The notes: generated from the letters alone by a model not told the origin. A DNA stretch of 64,000 nt from Tillus elongatus (GCA_964006375.1 OZ023262.1:52650917-52714916), one strand, 5' to 3'. Shown: positions 9,375 to 23,819, counted from the stretch's first letter. Numbers and translations are program-made.

Positions 9375-12309
9375 ATTTTTTTTTAATTTCGACAACACAC
9401 CACGAGGGCTTACTGCCTAAATACTATCGTACCGTGGGTGTCGACAAGGAGGAAAGGGGCAACTTGTTAATTCTGGACTTGAAGGTTTGGAGGTTCGGAG
9501 GAGAAGGAAAAACATGTGCCGGCAAAGAATTCCATAACTTGGAAGTCCTCGGGACAAAAGAGCGGGCATAACAAGATGTTCTATGTCTGGAGACCTGGAG
9601 AGTAAAAGGATGCATTCGCTCTATTCCCCTGGTAGATCTGTTCGGGGCAGCAGGTGGAGGAACTATGGAAGAAAGCTCCTCTGAGCACTGCCCGTGCAGA
9701 TATCTATAAAAGAGAGAGAGGTCACCAACGGCACGTCGGTGGGCAAGGGATGGCAGCCTTTGGGTGAGTGTAGGGTCACCGATGAGACGTATAGCTCTCT
9801 TCTGAATGGAGTCCAGGATAGCGAGTGTAGAAGCGGCAGCGGCACCCCAGATGTGGGAGCAGTATTCGAGGTTTGGCCTTATTTGTGAAGTATATAAGGT
9901 ATAGAGATTAGCTGGTGAAAAGTATTTGCGAGCCTGGAAGAGGAAGCCTAATTTCTTAGCAGCCGATTCTGCAATTGAAGTGACATGTTGGTGCCAATTG
10001 AGACCTCGATCCACAGAAATGCCAACAAGTGAAAAGGACTCATTACTTTGGATAACTTGGTTGTTCATTGTGATGGGTCTAGGGCTGGTGTATCTCTTAT
10101 GAGTAAGACAGCAAGACTGAGTTTTGGTGGGGTTGAATTGTACAAGATTTCTACTTCCCCAGTCTAATATTCTTTGGAGATCCACGGAGACAGAATACTC
10201 CATGAGTCTGCGATCCTCATCTAGTTGGGCTAAAGAAACAGGCTTAGGATATTGTATATTTGAGTGGAGAGTGCTGTCGTCCGCGTAACTGTGAATTGGG
10301 TTGGATGTGCTAGAGAGGAGGTCATTGATGTGGAGAAGAAACAAAGTAGGGGATAAAGCTGAACCTTGAGGAACTCCTGCATTAATTGAATATAGTTTAG
10401 AGGAATGGCCATCCACGACAACAGAAATGCTGCGGTTGGAGAGGAAATTTGCTGTCCAGGTACAGAGTTTTGGTGGTAGGCCATAGGCCGGGAGTTTATT
10501 AAGCAGCGCTGCGTGCCAGACCTGGTCGAATGCTTTGGATATATCTAGAGCGACAATCTGGGATTCACCGTGTAGTTCCATAGACTTGTACCAAGAATGG
10601 GTGACAGAGGAAAGGAGGTCGGCAGTTGATCTGCGCTGACGGAATCCATACTGTCTATCGTGAATTAGATTGTGTTTTTCGAGAAATTTTAGTAATTCGG
10701 TGTTTATATACTTTTCCATCACTTTAGAGACGACTGAAAGGAGAGAAATAGGCCTGTAGTTGCTAGGAAGCGCTTTGGATCCTTTCTTGGGGACGGGTTG
10801 TACTCGAGCAGTTTTCCAGTTACTAGGGAATATGCCTCTATTGTAAGATGTCTGAAACAGACGAGTCAGGACAGGAGCAAGTTCTGGTGCGCATTTTTTG
10901 AGAACAATTGCTGGGATATCGTCAAGGCCAGAGGCTTTCTTGGTATTAAGAGAAGAGAGCATCTTTCGTACCTTTTTAGTTTTGAAAATGATATCCGTCA
11001 TTTTGTGCGCGACATTGGGGACTGTTGGTGGTTGAACATTTGGAGGTGGGTTGAGAGTAGAATTGGCGGCAAATAACGAGGCAAAAAGTTCAGCCTTGCC
11101 CAGGGCGGTAGAAACAATTGCGTCCCCTGAGACAAGAGGTGGGAACGTGCTCTTGCAGAAATTATTCCCAATAGATTTAGCAAGAGTCCAGAAGGGTTTG
11201 CTGCCGTTAGAGCTTAAGAGGACTTTGTTTTTCATGTGGTTATTAAACGAGTTTTTTGCCTCACAAAGAATGCGGACATAGCGGTTTCTTGCGTCGTTAA
11301 ATGCTTGACGGTTTTCTTGACTGGGATTGTGTAGAAGCGTTTTGTGAGCTTTGACCTTTTCAAGTCTGGCCTTGTCACAGGATTTAGAGAACCAGGGCTT
11401 TTGAGTGGTTGAAGAGGTTTTCTGTGTACGTGGAATAAATAATTCCATGCCAGCTTGGATAATTTCGGTGACGTTTTGTGAGATATCAGAGGGGTCAGGA
11501 TGAGAGAAGCAGACAGACGCCCATGGAAATGGGGAAAAGTAATCCCGCATTTCGTCCCAGTTTGCCGAGTTGTAGTGCCAAATGATACGTGAGTGTGATG
11601 ATTGTGTGACCTCGGGTTGCATTGTGCAGGTAGCAGTGACCATGCCGTGGTCTGAACGACCAAGGGGGGCGGTGACTGATATCTTGTAGCATTCAGGTTT
11701 TGTAGTAAGAAGGAGATCCAAGGGATTTGAGCTGTGTGTTGGGATACGAGGAAAGTAAGTAGGTTGCTGAACCATATTGGCTAAAGAATTGCTGACTGTA
11801 AAGGCCTCCGCTGCTCTCCCTTGTGGATCGGTTTTGGAAGATCCTAGCCATTCCTTATTATGGACATTGAAGTCACCAAGAATGGTGACCTCGGAGGAAG
11901 GATATTCAGAAATCAGATGGTCGATTTTTTCAGAAAGGTAGTCAAAGAGCTGGACAAAGTTGTTGTCAGAAGGTGACCGGTAAATGCAACAGATGAATTT
12001 AGTCGCAGCCCTGAGAGAGAGTTTTATCCATAGAATGTCTTTTCTTCCAGCTTCTAAATTGGGAAGTCTGGTGCAGGGTAGATTGCTACGGACGTATGCG
12101 CACACGCCCCCATGCAATCTAAAGGAGGTAAGGAGCTCATACCCCGGGAAATTAAGGTGATTAGTGGCTGTTTTGGCACTGATTTGGGTTTCGGTGAGAA
12201 AGGGGAGTTGGGGCCTATTAGCCTGGAGGAAATGGTGGACGGAATTCAGGTTAGAATTTAGGCCACATATATTGGAGAAGGATATGTTAAATCTTGATGT
12301 TGGCGCCCC
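9375..12309 (-). mobile_element. LINE copy 2, apparently complete at both ends
   Basis: A 2.93-kb minus-strand insertion in a dispersed repeat. The poly-A is at 9375-9386 and the 5' end is GGGGGCGCCAACATC at 12309. The target-site duplication is short (TTATA or CTATA) but agrees exactly with undisturbed copies of the host repeat. The 5' end matches that of copy 1 to within a few bases. This suggests a real element end, or a shared source copy, not random truncation. Confidence 0.88.
9424..12309 (-). CDS. LINE endonuclease-reverse transcriptase, open frame
   Basis: About 961 codons without a stop. The endonuclease carries SNICGLN, FLTETQI (catalytic Glu), GGVCAYV, YRSPSDNN, ILGDFNVHNKEW, NPLDLLLTT and GRSDHGM. 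The reverse transcriptase carries NYRPISLLSVVSKVMEKYI, RQYGFRQRRSTADLL, ALDISKAFDQVWH, GVPQGSALSPTLF and an intact YADDSTLH box. A C-terminal domain (SRINKLPLSSLSTPTVR) ends 38 bp before the poly-A. The frame runs right up to the 5' end of the element with no in-frame ATG before the catalytic domains. Translation would need a non-AUG start, a fused upstream reading frame, or a missing 5' part. All motifs look functional. Confidence 0.9.
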   Translation of the reverse strand, partial: GAPTSRFNISFSNICGLNSNLNSVHHFLQANRPQLPFLTETQISAKTATNHLNFPGYELLTSFRLHGGVCAYVRSNLPCTRLPNLEAGRKDILWIKLSLRAATKFICCIYRSPSDNNFVQLFDYLSEKIDHLISEYPSSEVTILGDFNVHNKEWLGSSKTDPQGRAAEAFTVSNSLANMVQQPTYFPRIPTHSSNPLDLLLTTKPECYKISVTAPLGRSDHGMVTATCTMQPEVTQSSHSRIIWHYNSANWDEMRDYFSPFPWASVCFSHPDPSDISQNVTEIIQAGMELFIPRTQKTSSTTQKPWFSKSCDKARLEKVKAHKTLLHNPSQENRQAFNDARNRYVRILCEAKNSFNNHMKNKVLLSSNGSKPFWTLAKSIGNNFCKSTFPPLVSGDAIVSTALGKAELFASLFAANSTLNPPPNVQPPTVPNVAHKMTDIIFKTKKVRKMLSSLNTKKASGLDDIPAIVLKKCAPELAPVLTRLFQTSYNRGIFPSNWKTARVQPVPKKGSKALPSNYRPISLLSVVSKVMEKYINTELLKFLEKHNLIHDRQYGFRQRRSTADLLSSVTHSWYKSMELHGESQIVALDISKAFDQVWHAALLNKLPAYGLPPKLCTWTANFLSNRSISVVVDGHSSKLYSINAGVPQGSALSPTLFLLHINDLLSSTSNPIHSYADDSTLHSNIQYPKPVSLAQLDEDRRLMEYSVSVDLQRILDWGSRNLVQFNPTKTQSCCLTHKRYTSPRPITMNNQVIQSNESFSLVGISVDRGLNWHQHVTSIAESAAKKLGFLFQARKYFSPANLYTLYTSQIRPNLEYCSHIWGAAAASTLAILDSIQKRAIRLIGDPTLTQRLPSLAHRRAVGDLSLFYRYLHGQCSEELSSIVPPPAAPNRSTRGIERMHPFTLQVSRHRTSCYARSFVPRTSKLWNSLPAHVFPSPPNLQTFKSRINKLPLSSLSTPTVR

Positions 12310-12556
12310 CTATAAACTTACAAAGTTGAATATTGGTATCTAGTAAGGTCTTCCCAAGGCAACATATCCACCAAATATCATTAAAATAACTTTGTAATTT
12401 TCGGAGAAAAGAATTTTTTTCCAAAGCAAACTCAAAATTTTCCCGGAAAATCTTGTCCGATTTTCCTGGATAACAAACTCATCCAAGCCATTAATAAAAG
12501 AAAGGCGTTTGCCGAGTTTCATCGAAATCGGCTAATTATTTTTTGAGTTATTGGTT

Positions 12557-12629
<73 letters not shown>

Positions 12630-12728
12630 CTGACCCGGGATATGGGTTTAGGGGTCCTAGTTCGCAAAGTCTCACCTACCTTTCTATTACTTTCTATTAG
12701 TGACTTTTTTAAAATAAAAATTCACTTA
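12310..12728 (-). repeat. Dispersed element, 5' part with (TA)n
   Basis: Continuation of 9307-9374 after the LINE. It contains the block ATTTTCCCGGAAAATCTTG and GGCTAATTATTTTTTGAG, then (TA)n (12557-12624), then GACCCGGGATATGGGTTT. It ends at the 5' palindrome TTAGTGACTTTTTT ... AAAATTCACTT. Confidence 0.75.
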
Positions 12729-14335
12729 AAGTCTGCACGTAACGCGTTAAGGTAGCGAATTTTCATAAAAATGTTTTTAATGGCAAATATGTCTTTTTTT
12801 CAAAAGGACAACAAATTTCGTTAGCAATATAACCTATATAGTAGTAACAAAGTACCATATTTTATTAAAATAGCTTTGTTGTTGAAAAAGTACAAACATT
12901 TTCCGAAAATAAACTTAAAAAGTTCCAGAAAAAACTGGTTCGATTTTCCTGGCTAATTTTACAATAACTTATTGAACATTTATTATTCATAATTACCAAC
13001 ATTTTACAAAAATCTTACAAAAAAATTATGCCTACGAAAAGACAAAAAATTTCTGCGAAAACTTTTCAAATTCAACTACTATTTTAGAGCGCCTGTATAT
13101 GGTAGCTCGATTTTTTCAACGAATAATACAAACGAAAATCTCTCTGAATGCGTCATTTTCATGGGGCTCCGCTATCTATTGGTAAGAAGGCACAAGTTGC
13201 AAAACAATTGAGATAATTCAAAAACGATGAAATATATCAATTTTTCCTTACAAACAAGCATTATAATTCGATGGAAAATGCAAAAATGCAATAACATAAG
13301 GGGTGTTCTATTAAAAATAGAAAGTGCGTATCACCAACGAATTATGGGCCATCCGATGATTGTTAAATTAGGTTTATACGATGTAGCTCGAGAGGCCCTA
13401 TAATTAACGTATATAATGTTTTCTCATATCTTGTATAATAAAAGATATATTGAGCTTTACCGTAGAAATGCACCACCAACAGACAAAAAATGAAACTGAC
13501 CCGTGTATGAGTTATAGGGGTTCTAGTTCGCGCACATTTGAAGAACTCTTTTCAAAATTCGAAAGTCGCGGTCTTCTCAATAACGAATTTTTTCTACGAA
13601 AATTTTCTATTAAATCACAACCTTTATAGCTGAAACTACTGCCAAAGCGTTAGAGAAAGGGTCGATATGAAATGGATTTCCGTACATATTTTGGTCAAAT
13701 GAAGGACAATGATGGTTAAAGCTGAAACTTAAGGCTTTGTTAAACACAATTATTACGGCATTTCTTCTACATAACCCGTATTTGTTTCAGATTCTTTGTA
13801 TGAAAATTGCAAATTTCGACGTTTCAAATCGCAGACTGTACATTTTAAGAAGAAAAACTTTAAAATTTTCAAAATATTCTTCTGGTGTTTCTTGATCTTT
13901 TTGCGTCAAGAAAACTTAACCTTTGTATGGAAATATTCAATTGGTTTTGTTAACCACACAAAATATTTTGTTCTTGTGCTTTCCTCCGATCACCAGTGGC
14001 ACCCAAATTTTTTTCCTTAAATGCCTATAGCTTTTTGTTATTTTAACCTAGAGATGTGAATTTTGATATGTAGGTTAAATTTAATAGTAGAAGCTTGTGT
14101 ATTAAATTTAGTTGTCACAGCTTTGTTATTTTCGGATATACAAAAATTTCCCGAAAAGAAATTCAAAATAATTTAAAAAAACTACTCTAATTTTCCTGGC
14201 TAACGAAGTTATTTAAGCCACTTACAATAGGAAGGCACACTCCATTTTATCAAAATCGATCCATTATTTTTTGAGTTATCGGTACACAGATCTCCTCGTT
14301 AGTGAATGTTTTGTCTTAAGAAAAAATTCCCTAAA
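12729..14335. other. Decayed repeats only, no gene
   Basis: 12729-12965 is a degenerate copy of the MITE-like repeat (AACCTATATAGTAGTAAC). 13240-13960 is a dispersed unit with CACCAACGAATTATGGGCC, TATCTTGTATAATA, ACTGCCAAAGC and GAAGGACAATGATGG, which recurs at 32.9-33.4, 36.2-36.7, 38.7-39.2, 47.6-48.2, 51.5-52.1 and 61.4-61.9 kb. Only short meaningless frames are present. Confidence 0.6.
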
Positions 14336-14659
<324 letters not shown>

Positions 14660-15130
14660 CCTGTGTTTAAGACACCTCTTTAGTTAACAAACAATTCGGA
14701 TGAAATCGGAACGTTAACTGGACGCCGGACGATGTGCACTGTTGCCAGATGAGTATTAGCAAGGGTCATTTTAAATATAGAAGGAAATCAAGGGGTGAAC
14801 AAATGTTTTTATAATGTAAATAAATTAAAATATGGCGTCATCTACATAAATCGATATTTCACATATTTTGCGGAAAGCAGTAGGAAAACGGAAATGTAAA
14901 CAGTTAATTTTCAGCAATTGTGGTCTAGGGGGAAAAACGTGATATAGAAGGAAATCAAGGGGTGAACAAATGTTTTTATAATGTTAATAAATTAAAATAT
15001 GGCGTCATCTACATAAATCGATATTTGACATATTTTGCGGAAAGCAGTAGGAAAACGGAAATGTAAACAGTTAATTTTCGGCCCCAGGGTGAAAATCGTG
15101 TGCATCTCCTCCCTTTTTTGGTACATCAGT

Positions 15131-15282
15131 AACATCAACAGAGGTTGTGCGATTGTGATTGAGCAAGGTAATCTGCACGTTCCACCCTTCCCAGGGGGCG
15201 TAAAGCCGTCGGTGCCGTGCCCATGCGATGTTGGGCACGTTAAAGACCCAAATTTCCCGGACAGTGAGGTGAATGAATCACA
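15131..15282 (+). mobile_element. SINE central-domain copy in left foldback arm
   Basis: Shares ACATCAACAGAGGTTGTG, GTAAAGCCGTCGGTGCCG and TGTTGGGCACGTTAAAG with the SINE at 5428-5775, and lacks the tRNA head. Confidence 0.75.
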
Positions 15283-16534
15283 CTTTAGTAAAGTCAATGA
15301 AGCCATTTCCGTTGCGAATTTCCGATGATAAATACAACTGTATATGCTAATAGCAAACGGTAAGCAGTATATTATTTTTAAAAATCGCAATGTTTCATGG
15401 TAATGAAGCAATTTCTACTAACAACTGTCGATGATAAACATAACCGACAAAATGGCTCAAAATGGAATTTATCTGGCGAAACACATTAACAAATTCGGAC
15501 GTGTTTTCTGATTTTTTAATTTGCGTTCGCCAGCAATATAGTGTTTAGGATTCCGAATTATATCCTGTCTTCTTTTGGTTTGCCAAGACAAAACAAAAAT
15601 TATTTTATTTCTATCATTAATTCGTGGATTAGGCCTCCTGGGGATACCGCGCTAAAAAAAGACGCGCCGGAGACCCTACCTCCCCAGTCTATATGACAAT
15701 TATTGGGTCTACGTGGTGTGGAAACTGGTCAATATAATACATTACATTTTTATTTCACATAAGCAATTTGCAGCAAACATTGCTTCATTGACTGTTGTTA
15801 TATGCCATTCAAGGTTGAAATGTGTTTTTTAATGTATTAAGGCAAGTTAATGTCTCAGATTGTGTATATATGCCTGCATGCATACCGCTTTGTAACTCTA
15901 AAGATATCTTTCATATTTAGCCAGGCGAAAATGCAAAATGCGTCCCTTCATCTGAAACAAAATAAAACATTTCGTAGGGAAGCCCATTGTGAGCCATTTT
16001 CTTGGCAGTTGTCAGTAGAAATTGCTTCATTACCATGAAACACTGCGATTTTTCAAAATAATATACTGCTTACCGTTTTCTATTAGCATATACAGTTGTA
16101 TTTATCATCGGCAATTCGCAACGGAAATTGCTTCATTCACTTTTCTTACTCATTTAAGGTTGGGAAGTAAAATATAAACAAACACTTCGAAATATATACA
16201 TATAAAAATTGAAACTGACCGCGGATATGGGTTCTTGGGGCCATAGTTCGCGCTTATTTGCAAAAACTTTTTCAAAAATCAAAAGTCGGGGTTTCCCCAT
16301 TAGTAAATTTAAGGTTGGAAAGTAAAATATAAACAAACACTTCGAAGGGAAGCCCATTTTGAGCCATTTTGTCGGTTATGTTTATCATCGACAGTTGTCA
16401 GTAGAAATTGCTTCATTACCATGAAACATTGCGATTTTTCAAAATAATATACTGCTTACCGTTTGCTATTAGCATATACAGTTGTATTTATCATCGGCAA
16501 TTCGCAACGGAAATGGCTTCATTGACTTTACTAA

Positions 16535-16690
16535 AGTGTGATTCATTCACCTCACTGTCCGGGAAATTTGGGTCTTTAACGTACCCAACATCGCATGGGC
16601 ACGGGACCGACGGCTGTACGCCCCATGGGAAGGGTGGAACGTGCAGATTACCTTGCTCAATCACAATGGCACAACCTCTGTTGATGTTAC
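16535..16690 (-). mobile_element. SINE central-domain copy in right foldback arm
   Basis: Inverted partner of 15131-15282, slightly diverged (GTACCCAACATCGC). Confidence 0.75.
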
Positions 16691-16996
16691 TGGTGTACCA
16701 AAAAAGGGAGGAGAGGCACACGATTTTCACCCTGGGGCTGATAATTAACTGTTTACATTTCCGTTTTCCTACTGCTTTCCGCAAAATATGTGAAATATCG
16801 ATTTATGTAGATGACGCCATATTTTAATTTATTTACATTATAAAAACATTTGTTCACCTATTGATATCCTTCTATATTTAAAATGACCCTTGCTAATACT
16901 CATCTGGCAACAGTGCACATCGTCCGGCGTCCAGTTCACGTTCCGATTTCACCCGAATTGTTTGTTTACTAAAGAGGTGTCTTAAAAACAGGATTA

Positions 16997-18007
<1,011 letters not shown>

Positions 18008-18088
<81 letters not shown>
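18008..18088. repeat. (TA)n microsatellite
   Basis: About 80 bp of TA flanking the MITE. Confidence 0.95.
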
Positions 18089-18090
<2 letters not shown>

Positions 18091-18099
18091 CATAGAATA

Positions 18100-18824
18100 G
18101 CATGAAGCGCCATCTATGGTGTTGTAACGGTTCTAGGCTTCCACAGCTTCGGTATGGCATACTGATGAGTCAAAACAAGCACGAAATCGTCTCTTGCTAT
18201 ACATCTTGCTGCAAATCCCGGCAAGGCTCAAGTCATAGTGGCTAGCGAGTGATGTAATTCCACGCCCGTCTTCGTATTTGCCAGGGGAGATTACGCACTT
18301 TCGTTCGGTAGTTTTCTTCCCACAGCTACCTTCTTGCTGTACTGTGTGAAGGAGGAACCTGCTGTGGAACCTTAGAACCGCCACGAAACCAGAGATAGCG
18401 ATTTGGGCTATTTTCTTCACGATTATATGGCAGTCACGACTTGTTCTATCATAAGTATGGCATACTGAGGAGCCCAAACAAGAACGAAACCGGTCTACGT
18501 TTCCTGCTCTGCATCTTACCGCAAGTCCCAGCAGGACTGGTGTGAGGGTGGCTAGCGACTGACGTATTTCAAGACATGTCGTGGTATTAGTCAGAGTCGG
18601 AGCTTTTTCGTTCGCTAGTTTTCTTCTCACAGCTTCCTTCTTGCTGTACTGTGTGTACGTGGAAGCTGCTGTGGAAACATAGAGCCGCCACAAAACCACA
18701 GATGAGTCTCTGTGCTATTCTCCATTGCATTATATGACAGTGCCTGCCTCAAGGCCGACTTGTTGGAGCATATGTATAGCGCATACTGAGGAGTGCAAAC
18801 AAGGACGAAACTGGTTTAAAAATT
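18100..18824 (+). repeat. Tandem array with decayed hammerhead ribozyme motifs
   Basis: Just over two monomers (period about 303 then 321 bp, measured between CTGA(T/G)GA boxes at 18162, 18465 and 18786). Each monomer has CATACTGANGAG, an A-rich loop (AAACAAG) and then ACGAAA. Comparing the three copies suggests an ancestral stem II of GTCC/GGAC. The second copy keeps GAAACCGGTC. Stem II is mispaired in each surviving copy, so activity is doubtful. The 188-codon minus-strand frame across it is a by-product of the repeat. Confidence 0.65.
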
Positions 18825-18867
18825 TGGTGAGGTGATAAGTAGGCTAGCGGCCACATTTTGCATTATT

Positions 18868-19015
18868 TTGAATTGATTGGTCGTGGTGACGCCGTAAACT
18901 GGCTCACAAGGTCTCCTGATCTCACGCCTTTAGTTTTTTTCTTTTGGTGACTTATAAAAGAGACAGTTATGGCTATAACACCAACCTTCGTTGAAACTCG
19001 ACGTTTCATTTCCCG
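18868..19015 (+). pseudogene. Mariner transposase C-terminal fragment
   Basis: Reads IGRGDAVNWLTRSPDLTPL then VFFLLVTYKR. This is the conserved block around the third catalytic residue, here changed to Val (TPLVFF instead of TPLDFF). The fragment is isolated. Confidence 0.65.
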
Positions 19016-19085
19016 TAATATAAAATTCTAATTGACCTCGGATATGGATTCTAGCGGTTGTAGTTCGCTCCTATTTGAAAAAACT

Positions 19086-19385
19086 CCGGACGCAGCAAGT
19101 GCGTTATGGTAGTGAATTTTTATTAAATGCTTCAAATTTAAATAACTCAATTTTCTATAAACTTAGAGAGTTTAATTTTAATACGTAGTAAGGTCTTTCC
19201 TAAGGCAAGATATCCACAAAATTTCATTAAAATAACTTTGTAATATATAAACATATAAAAATTGAAACTGAGTCCGGATATGGGTTCTAGGGGTCCTAGT
19301 TCGCACTCATTTGAAAGAATTTTTGCAAAGTCTCACCATCGATACCTCTCTATTAGTGAATTTTTTAAAATAAAAATTCACTAAT
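19086..19385 (-). repeat. Compact, complete dispersed element without microsatellite
   Basis: Runs from hairpin GACGCAGCAAGTGCGTT (19088) to the 5' palindrome TTAGTGAATTTTTT ... AAAATTCACTAA (19385). In place of (TA)n it has only ATATATAAACATATAAAAA. It is a useful minimal reference for the family. Confidence 0.75.
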
Positions 19386-19837
19386 TATGCATATTGTGCT
19401 TTCTCAATATTCTGTGTATTGCCCAGATAGATAAACCCAAATCTTGAGACCTACTTCTTAACGAACTTTGTAGACATGCTTCAAAATATGCAAGAACTAT
19501 AATTTCATTCATTTCATTGTCTTCAATTTTGAAACGTTTAACAACGCGTCGTGTCAGTATTATTCCATGACTTGACGACTTACTTTTAATTCTGCTTTGT
19601 TCTATTCATTGGAGCCAAATAAAGGAATCTGTTGTTAAATGTTCGAACTGTTGTCTCAACTATTCTGTTACATTCACCATATATTGAAAACAAATTGAAA
19701 ACATCATCTGCAGAATAACAAACTAGCATGTACAACATTAGTTTTAAACACTGCCTATCCTCTCATGTGATCCTGATACTAGAGACGTGAAAATCGTCTC
19801 GTCGTTTCTACGATTTCTGTGGTAAAAACTTCATGTT
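19386..19837. other. Unique sequence, no gene recognised
   Basis: No repeat of this window and no coding signal is seen. It is probably intronic DNA of the minus-strand tetraspanin gene or sequence flanking it. Confidence 0.4.
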
Positions 19838-20486
<649 letters not shown>

Positions 20487-20792
20487 AAAAATAGGGTCTT
20501 AAAGTTCTGATTTCATTCCAGCGAATTATTCTACAAAAGAAATGAAACTTTTCTACTATAATTCACTTGCAGCGTTAGGAGTTTGGAATTATAAAAGTAC
20601 AATTAGGCGTAACTGATTAAGTTGGTCCTGCGCAGGGAGAATGAAGACATACTGGAATAAAATTATGGACAGTAATAATAGCGTACATATCGTTTATGTT
20701 CATTGACGCATCACGCCAATTTAACCATATGAATGTCAGCAATTTAGAGTCGGTATCCTATAAATAGAAGGATGTAAATTTAAACTACTTAC

Positions 20793-20891
20793 ATGAACCT
20801 CTTCGTTAGGCACCATTTTACTCAGTCCGATGAAAGAATTCTTATCCACAGCCAACCATATTCCTACAGCTAGGATTCCCGAGCCTACCAG
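20793..20891 (-). CDS. Tetraspanin exon (first transmembrane segment)
   Basis: This is the one clear host-gene exon. On the minus strand the acceptor TTTTGTTTTCAG precedes and the donor GTAAGTAG follows. The 99 bp translate in phase 0 without stops as LVGSGILAVGIWLAVDKNS followed by FIGLSKMVPNEEVH. The run GILAVGIWLAVD then SF is the hallmark end of TM1 and start of the small extracellular loop in tetraspanins, four-pass membrane proteins that organise membrane microdomains. The preceding exon (start of TM1) should lie at higher coordinates, and the following exon (second extracellular part, TM2) left of this exon, probably outside the window. Neither neighbour was found. I cannot say which tetraspanin it is. 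Confidence 0.85.
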
Positions 20892-21309
20892 CTGAAAACA
20901 AAATTACCATAATTAAATATTTTCTAGTAAATGCATCAAGCTGTTTTAAAGTAAAAAATGCATCCTGAAGAAGGTTTAACCGTTGGCATGAATCACATAA
21001 AAAATGTATATACAGCGTGGGACATTGATGCGAGAAGATAAAAGTTTTGTATGAATATAAAACACTATCAAAAACTTATTATTTTATACGAGGGTGGATC
21101 AAATATAAACCAGAATTCTTTTTTAATAAATTTATTGACCCAGTAAGAAAATTTTTGCACACCTCTTATTGCTTCCACATCGTCACAACGTGTGGAAGAA
21201 TCGCATCGTCGACAAAAATTTCAAAATTTTTTTTCGCTTATAGGTCGTAAAAAGTATCAAAACATATAGAAAACACGAACGAAAAATGCTAGAAAGAAAC
21301 TAGACTTTT
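20892..21309. other. Presumed tetraspanin intron with repeat traces
   Basis: No coding signal. A TIR-like string ACGAGGGTGGATCAAA occurs at about 21090-21105. 21175-21290 matches part of the repeat family at 23530 (CTTCCACATCGTCACAACG). Confidence 0.4.
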
Positions 21310-21740
21310 TTGAAGCTTTAGAAGTCAAAAAGCACACACACGACAATAACTGCCTTGTTTTAAACGAGCAAACTGATTTAATGAATTCCCGTTTCTTGGA
21401 TATTCTTCTTTCTAATTAAATAAGTCAAAGAAAATAAATTTAACTATTCTTTCAAAAAAGTTGTAATAAGATAATGAGTTGATGTATGTCGATATTTTCG
21501 TTGTATAGAGACTGCTTTTATACTGTTATTGTTAAGTTATTTTATTGTTGTAACTGTTATCATAGTTATTATAGGCTAATTCTATTTTTATGTTAAATAT
21601 TGACATACATCACAGAGACATTTTGAAAACCTCATCTGTCATCTGTGTTTCATTTTATTTTCAATTTGATAAATTTTTTGATCAAAACATCATATCATAA
21701 CATAGCAACAGATCTTTATTTGTAGTTGTCATGATTTTGT
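21310..21740 (+). repeat. 430-bp block shared with the inverted element at 46.5-47.0 kb
   Basis: Runs from AAAAAGCACACACACGACAA to ATTTGTAGTTGTCATGATTT. It is present in reverse complement as the centre of the 46296-47211 element, so it is a piece of that PLE-like family. Confidence 0.75.
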
Positions 21741-21825
21741 TCCTGTAAAATAAAAATCCAAATTTTCGTATATAGGTTCCTTTTCATGTCATAAACTTGT
21801 GTACCAAATTTGATTACCATAGCTT

Positions 21826-22732
<907 letters not shown>

Positions 22733-22734
22733 TT

Positions 22735-23152
<418 letters not shown>

Positions 23153-23404
23153 TAATCCGATATTTATAGAAACGTACTTTTATTTCGGAAACCTGACTAT
23201 ATAGGTATAGGAACGTGATACATAATTTCAAAGGAACTTTAATTTGTCTTTCAGGATATTTGATAATATACAGGGTGTTTCGTTTAGAACAATGCACTTT
23301 TCACCATTTTTGTATCTATCGGTAAAATGACAAATTTTGAAAGACCTGTGTAATGGAGAATAAAACAGAGCAAAACTAATTACCCAAAAAACCAAATTTT
23401 GAAA

Positions 23405-23490
23405 ATAATTAATCAATTTCTTCTCTAGGTAAGCGGTGCATCCGTGATATTCAGTCACGTTCTTAATATTCGCTAATGATTTGCTATATC
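23405..23490 (-). pseudogene. Penelope-like reverse transcriptase fragment
   Basis: Minus strand reads RTVTEYHGCTAYLEKKLIN. It aligns with RNVAEYNGYTACLVEKLIN of the PLE at 34.4-35.7 kb. About 30 codons remain. Confidence 0.65.
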
Positions 23491-23529
23491 TATTACTTCC
23501 ACATCGTCACAACGTATCGAAGTATGGTC

Positions 23530-23819
23530 TCGGCGACGAAAATTTTTTTTTCGCTTAAACGCGGTAAAAAATATCAAAACATATAGAACACATGATTTGT
23601 GAACGAAAAATTTTGTGTCTGTCGCTCTGTACGTCGGTCTGATTGTGGCCACGATAAGTTTCGAACGAATTACGATATCATCTTCAAATTTGGTATACAG
23701 TTAACACTCGACAAACGAACGGTTCGGATTGTTTTTGGGTAAAATCGATTTATCGGGTAGGGGGTGATTTGGTGAAAATTTACAGTTTTTCGTTAGAACT
23801 CGGGTAATATTACGTTTTA
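23530..23819 (+). repeat. Dispersed noncoding repeat R, copy 1
   Basis: Shares AACATATAGAA, TCTGTC-rich sequence, CGAACGAATTACGATATCAT, ATCTTCAAATTTGGTATAC and GGGGGTGATTTGGTG with copies at 27565-27990 and 30195-30625. Interrupted or bordered at the right by the LINE at 23820. Confidence 0.7.

Noticed and set aside
18133..18699. 188-codon minus-strand frame across the 18-kb tandem repeat
   Set aside because: Runs antisense to the hammerhead boxes with no recognisable domain; the apparent internal repetition follows the DNA period.
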